From contig CAJOIQ010000024.1 of assembly GCA_905234795.1 (NCBI GenBank), forward strand, positions 1-33,512: DNA of 33,512 bases. Direction: 5' to 3'. The DNA comes from an uncultured Bacteroidales bacterium (GTDB lineage Bacteria > Bacteroidota > Bacteroidia > Bacteroidales > UBA932). Positions 30,179 to 33,512 of this stretch are shown in pieces (position 1 is the first letter of the stretch; every line of letters begins with the position of its first letter). Below the pieces are notes generated by a model that saw nothing but the letters and a program-made list of their open reading frames with translations, did not search any database and was not told the DNA's origin. Position numbers and translations under genes: made by a program.

Positions 30179-31651
30179 ATGACAAATAGAATATCCATCA
30201 AGGCCGACAGGGAATACCTGCGGGAGATTTTTATGAAAATCGAAAGGGGCGAATATGCTGTTCCCGTTTTCCAGCGAGATTTCGTTTGGAAGCCGAATCA
30301 GATTATTAATCTATTTGATAGTATACTTCGTGGTTATCCAATTGGCTCACTTGTTTTATGGAATTCTAATGAGGTCCATCAGTCTAAGCATATCTTGACC
30401 GATGAAATAATTGATGCCCCAACACCGGATTATTATATTCTTGATGGCCGCCAACGCCTGACAACTCTGTATGGTGTTATTTCTTCACAGGTGGACAAAC
30501 GTTCTATCTTTAAGTTGTGTTTTAATTTAGAGAAGCAATCTTTTGAGTATTCTCAGAAAGAAGCCCCTTTCTTAGTGGAGGTATCAGTGGTTTATGACAC
30601 TTTTTCTCTCCTAGATTGGATGAGTAGTCTTCCGAGCGTGGTTAAGAATGAAGAAAAACTTCATTCCTATATTGTAAACGCCAAAAACCTTAACTCTTTA
30701 CTACAGGAATACATCGTTAGCGAAATTATGATTAGTCAGTGTGGATTGGGGGAGGCGGGTGTTGTTTTCTCTCGTATCAATTCTACTGGTACACGGATAG
30801 AGTCGCTTGATATGTTACAGGCAGTTAAGTATAAAGGTGATAATTCTGCTTTAATCTCATCCTATGTTCAGCGGATTCAGAACAGGCTTGAGGAGTATGA
30901 TTTTCAGGGACTTAGCCCGAAAGATATCTTGAACTGCTGCTTTTGGTACACGGATAGAAAGTATTATGATTCTAAGATAGAGAGTCTTGATAAGGAAAAT
31001 TTAGAGGAGATTTTTCCGAAAGTAGAGAACGCGTTGGTTAGAGCCATAGTCTTTCTTCGCAATGAGTGTGGGGTCGTTTCTCTGAAACTTTTGCCATACA
31101 CTAAACAACTTCTTGCTCTAGTCTGGGTTTTCAAGGATGAAGATGAAGTTGATCCAAATCGACGACAAGAGCTGAAGAAGTGGTTTTTTTATACAACTTA
31201 CACGCAGATGTTTATGAATGGTGCGCTCCAGCATATTCGTAATATTCATAATCGATTAGAAGATTATATTCATGGGAAAAAGGTTTCTGCATGGGATTAT
31301 GAAGAAGTGCCCATTCCTAATTTTGGCTTCAGATTTTCTGCGAAGTCTGCTCAAGCCCGCTTTATGGCCTTGGTAATTGTGGCCAAGCTTAACGCTACCG
31401 GAATTAATATGTCTGAGATGCGCTTCGCTGGATTTGATCATTTAAATAGCAGTGTATCGCCATTATCGTACGTTCCAAGAATTATGGTTCAAGGTGAAAG
31501 GATAGTTTTGAATGACATATCATTCTCTGATGCTTTAAAGCCGGGCTGCGACGGTTTTGAGATGGAAAGTTATAGGCGTAGAATGATAGATCTTGAAACG
31601 TATTTCTTAGAATCCCTTGGAATTATCATTGAGAGTGAGACGGGAGCGTAA
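30179..31651 (+). CDS. DUF262 (GmrS/ParB-Srx-like) protein
   Basis: The 490-residue protein has the N-terminal DUF262 domain. VPVFQRDFVWKPNQIINLFD, RGYPIGSLVLWN and YILDGRQRLTTLYG carry the D-G-x-Q-R nucleotide-binding motif, followed by VVFSRINSTGTRIESLDML. DUF262 is the GmrS half of the type IV restriction enzyme GmrSD and has an NTP-dependent role. The C-terminal half (about 250-490) is helical, and I see no DUF1524 HNH motif, so the nuclease function may come from the TOPRIM protein upstream. It is the last gene of the cluster. Confidence 0.88.
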   Translation: MTNRISIKADREYLREIFMKIERGEYAVPVFQRDFVWKPNQIINLFDSILRGYPIGSLVLWNSNEVHQSKHILTDEIIDAPTPDYYILDGRQRLTTLYGVISSQVDKRSIFKLCFNLEKQSFEYSQKEAPFLVEVSVVYDTFSLLDWMSSLPSVVKNEEKLHSYIVNAKNLNSLLQEYIVSEIMISQCGLGEAGVVFSRINSTGTRIESLDMLQAVKYKGDNSALISSYVQRIQNRLEEYDFQGLSPKDILNCCFWYTDRKYYDSKIESLDKENLEEIFPKVENALVRAIVFLRNECGVVSLKLLPYTKQLLALVWVFKDEDEVDPNRRQELKKWFFYTTYTQMFMNGALQHIRNIHNRLEDYIHGKKVSAWDYEEVPIPNFGFRFSAKSAQARFMALVIVAKLNATGINMSEMRFAGFDHLNSSVSPLSYVPRIMVQGERIVLNDISFSDALKPGCDGFEMESYRRRMIDLETYFLESLGIIIESETGA

Positions 31652-32117
31652 TCTTTGTTTAGTAGTTACATGCCATAGCTGAATTGCACTTATGTCCAAT
31701 GCGCCAGACGGCCTCCCCACACCCTATATCCCCAGTTTATGGAGTGGGAAACTGTCAGCCACGAGGATAAAAGAAAGCCGCACGATAGAGAAATAAGCCA
31801 GGGAGCGCCCGAGGCCGCAGGCCGACAGGCCGGCGCCACCATGGAAATTAACCAGCCAAGCAGCGGAGGCCCCAAGCGCCGCGCCCAACCCCGAACTCCA
31901 AGAACAAAAAAACAGAAAGTACATTAGATTATATATAGAAGTTAAACCTGCAAGAGTACCCCGCCCAAGAAAGTGATACCGAAAACGTAGCGGTTGATGG
32001 TTGTAACATCTATGACCGCCAAAACAGGAGGAATAAAACTCGAGTAGGTAAGAAGTAAAACATTGTGGTTAATCCGGAAAAGGACAAAGAACCCCATGAA
32101 ACAAACCAAAAATTTTG
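31652..32117. other. Gene-poor spacer after the defence cluster
   Basis: No recognisable gene. 31690-31900 is a GC-rich patch (GGCCGCAGGCCGACAGGCCG type runs) between AT-rich stretches, so it has a different origin from the cluster. Its sequence reminds me of non-coding DNA in Bacteroides conjugative elements, but I cannot confirm this. A minus-strand ORF at 31942-32097 (51 residues, hydrophobic, MGFFVLFRINHNVLLLTYSS start) could encode a tiny membrane peptide but has no supporting promoter. Both strands of 31690-31927 are open by chance. Confidence 0.5.
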
Positions 32118-32748
32118 CTATATTTGTTGGTCAATCCAAATGTAATGGAAAGGCGGGCAGTCGTTTGTCCTGCTGGGATAGCGGCCGGCCGACGAAACAA
32201 GCATTGTTTCAGATGCCCTTTTCTTGTCCCTCCACGAATTAACGTGGGTAGGGGACTTAGGACGTAGGAAGGCATGAAGTGGAATCTTCGAATAGATGGT
32301 CTCGACAAAGAATCGCAAATCAAGAGTTATGAGGCTCGTCGCGGTAGCGCCGGTCGATACGCCGATATCCCACTCATTCCGCCCCCGAATAACCGAAAGG
32401 CAAGTATAGGGGCAACAAGAAGGTGCCGCTCAGCACGGACGATTGGGTGTAAAAGGCTGCCCCCAATGGTAGACAACCTTTTTCCGGATGGGTGAATTGA
32501 TTTGCGGCTAAATGCCGGGCAGGAACTAAGTTATCCTTCGATAACGGGTCCTGATGGTTTCCGTCGCAACCCTCAGAACCTTTGAGATTGAACTGAGTGT
32601 TTCCTTGACCCTCTGGAGTTCCAGGGTAAAGCCAATGGTAAACGAGGTTTTGATTTTGACCATAGTGTTACATTGGGTACAAATGAGTGATAGAGAGTTC
32701 CATTGGATTAGTTTGAGGACCATTACCTCAGGGAGTACGCATCCGGGT
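32118..32748. other. Structured, non-conserved region downstream (minus) of a strong promoter
   Basis: The stretch contains many short stems: GAAACA/TGTTTC near 32194, TCCCTcCACG/CGTGggtAGGGGA around 32227, GTGC/GCAC near 32424, ATTGGG/CCCAAT around 32444, and CAGGA (32520-32524)/TCCTG (32549-32553) enclosing GTTATC-CTTC-GATAAC (32530-32545). Short minus-strand ORFs at 32526-32723 (65 residues) and 32118-32318 (66 residues) show no recognised family. A TATATTTG on plus at 32119-32126 has no -33 partner. It may be an untranslated RNA or the remnant of a mobile element; I do not recognise the class. Confidence 0.4.
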
Positions 32749-32826
32749 AAAAAAGTAGAGCACCTCCCGATAAAAGGAAATGCTCTATGTTAAGTGCCCT
32801 TTCTCAAGGGGCTACCCAAATGTAAC
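32749..32826 (-). ncRNA. Candidate small RNA or attenuator leader
   Basis: Downstream of the minus-strand promoter, the predicted transcript of about 78 nt folds into two hairpins: GCCCCTT-GAGA-AAGGGC (32812-32796) and TAGAGCA...TGCTCTA (32787-32756). C and six U residues follow (from 32754 to 32749), forming an intrinsic terminator. It could be a free sRNA or a leader attenuating transcription into 32748-32118. No known family is recognised. Confidence 0.55.
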
Positions 32827-32831
32827 TATTG

Positions 32832-32862
32832 CAAAGGTATACAATGTTTTTGGAAAAACAAA
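32832..32862 (-). promoter_or_regulatory. Consensus minus-strand promoter
   Basis: On the minus strand TTTG (32862-32859), exactly 19 nt, then TACCTTTG (32839-32832). It is one of the two best promoter matches in the window, yet reads into sequence with no conserved gene. Confidence 0.8.
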
Positions 32863-32894
32863 GGCGCACCTATAAAAAACCTAAAGCCAGTTTC

Positions 32895-32961
32895 AGTGTG
32901 TCAAAGACCATTTTGTCCCGCAAGGTAAGAAGAGTTATCCGTTTCATCACCAAATGAAACG
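32895..32961 (+). repeat. Degenerate copy of the RAYT1 upstream leader
   Basis: AGTGTGTCAAAGACCATTTT and GTC match the order and sequence of the RAYT1 leader (6653-6677, GTGTGTGCACAAAGCCATTT), followed in both by TTATCCGTTTCAT and an inverted GAAACG arm. Here the arms are CGTTTCAT (32940-32947) and ATGAAACG (32954-32961). No transposase follows. A further GTGAAACGGATAATGAAACGG-like double motif begins at 33093. Confidence 0.6.
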
Positions 32962-33013
32962 TTTAAATTATAAAGCGCTGAAATTAAGATAGATACAAGG
33001 GCTGAGAAACGAA

Positions 33014-33058
33014 AAAAACTGCACAAATTGAGCCAAAAACTGCACAAGGCAAAGTGCA
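33014..33058 (+). repeat. Two 13-nt direct repeats, 21-nt period
   Basis: AAAAACTGCACAA occurs at 33014-33026 and 33035-33047. The second copy's TGCAC also pairs with GTGCA at 33054-33058. Spacing is two helical turns, as might suit a dimeric DNA-binding protein. Confidence 0.6.
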
Positions 33059-33289
33059 AGTGCTTGAGAATTAGAGAGATATCCAGGGAAAAGTGAAACG
33101 GATAATGAAACGGCTTTGAACGCTCACTATCCCGAGCGTAAGCAGGCTCGACCGAAGGTCAATACTAGCCCAGATCTGCTACACGAGACACAATACTTAG
33201 ACGATAAACAATATACATCATTGAATGATGACTGCATAGAGCCAGCTCAAGATGTTGACAGCAGCCATAAAAAAGCTGAAAGAATAACC

Positions 33290-33318
33290 TTTCACCTGTC
33301 ACCTCTCACCTTTCACCT
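33290..33318 (+). repeat. Heptanucleotide repeat (four copies of TNTCACC-type unit)
   Basis: TTTCACC, TGTCACC, TCTCACC, TTTCACC run in tandem. They are followed by a purine-rich segment with repeated GGGTAGAA (about 33340-33385). No ORF uses it. Confidence 0.75.
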
Positions 33319-33456
33319 AAATAACGTAGTGGTAAGCTTTAGGGTAGAACGAGGGTAGAAGTAGGTAAGAAGAAGGGTAGAAGGGGCCGATGAGCGAGAG
33401 AGAATAAAATAAGGTAGGGACTATCGCAAAATAGCCAAAGATTTATAACAAATTGA

Positions 33457-33487
33457 TTGCTAATGTGTTAGAAATTTTGTATCTTTG
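33457..33487 (+). promoter_or_regulatory. Promoter at the right edge
   Basis: TTG (33457-33459), a 20-nt spacer, then TATCTTTG (33480-33487), a good Bacteroidota consensus reading out of the window. Confidence 0.7.
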
Positions 33488-33489
33488 AT

Positions 33490-33512
33490 ATGGTAAAAAG
33501 AATTCCCCCAAT
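33490..33512 (+). CDS. Possible start of a gene, cut by the window end
   Basis: ATG at 33490 gives MVKRIPP before the window ends. The N-terminus would fit the AAA-ATPase-like/PD-(D/E)XK (DUF1703) proteins abundant in Bacteroidota, which begin with a basic residue and a LPIGIQ-like segment, but seven residues cannot decide this. The ATG is only 2 nt beyond the -7 box, so transcription may start at or after it and the true start could be further on. Confidence 0.3.

Noticed and set aside
31690..31927. Open frames of about 61-66 residues on both strands.
   Set aside because: The GC-rich patch leaves frames open by chance; no promoter or family supports them.
32118..32830. tmRNA, RNase P RNA, or a group II intron.
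   Set aside because: I looked for the GAGGAAAGTCC-type RNase P core, a tRNA-like tmRNA end, and a group II 5' GTGYG with domain V; none is present.

Overview
The window is consistent with a chromosomal segment of an uncultured, probably gut-associated member of the Bacteroidales (Bacteroidota). The evidence is repeated promoters of the phylum-specific type (TTTG or TTG, a 19-20 nt spacer, then TAnnTTTG), few Shine-Dalgarno sequences, and a Bacteroidota-style gene set (secreted DPP IV, YicC, rubrerythrin, split 5'-nucleotidase, xerC-hpf). Genus cannot be fixed from the sequence. The backbone (1 to about 27.1 kb) is GC-rich; 27.2-31.65 kb is clearly AT-richer and looks acquired.

Layout. 1-138: 3' end of a 5S rRNA gene and its terminator. 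140-2533 (minus): aminotransferase and ROK regulator. 2651-6344 (plus): kinase-less two-TM sensor-like protein, TrkH, RecD-like helicase. 6373-9811: a REP-associated tyrosine transposase (RAYT1) and a DPP IV peptidase, bracketed by two inverted arrays of 42-nt palindromes with an exact 63-nt period. 9909-14001 (plus): HsdR-N-like protein, cca, xerC, hpf, holA, all overlapping or abutting. 14043-18034 (plus): NatAB-like ABC exporter and a 5'-nucleotidase split over two genes. 18067-20080: a second, different RAYT locus (minus-strand operon HRDC protein / RAYT2 catalytic domain / separate C-terminal HTH protein) flanked by another family of large palindromes. 20111-21010 (minus): yicC. 21270-24696 (plus): rfbB, ugd, rfbA for nucleotide-sugar supply. 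24716-27132: rubrerythrin, aldose-epimerase-like, superoxide dismutase and a frameshifted conserved gene.

27185-31651 is a compact AT-rich plus-strand cluster: duplicated-DUF3791 protein, DUF3990 ART-like protein, OLD-type ATPase with a DUF3696-like tail, TOPRIM-like nuclease, and DUF262 (GmrS-like) protein. The last three look like an ATPase-TOPRIM-DUF262 defence operon, with a toxin-antitoxin-like pair in front. 31652-33489 has no convincing conserved gene but holds a strong minus-strand promoter with a candidate small RNA or attenuator, a block of structured sequence, a copy of the RAYT1 leader, and short repeats. A new gene may begin at 33490.

Two themes stand out: two independent RAYT/palindrome systems, one with an HRDC partner and a split HTH domain; and a candidate defence module. 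Short palindromes also sit in frame inside xerC and probably ugd, and the heptamer GGCCGAT is strongly over-represented in the backbone but absent from the AT-rich cluster.
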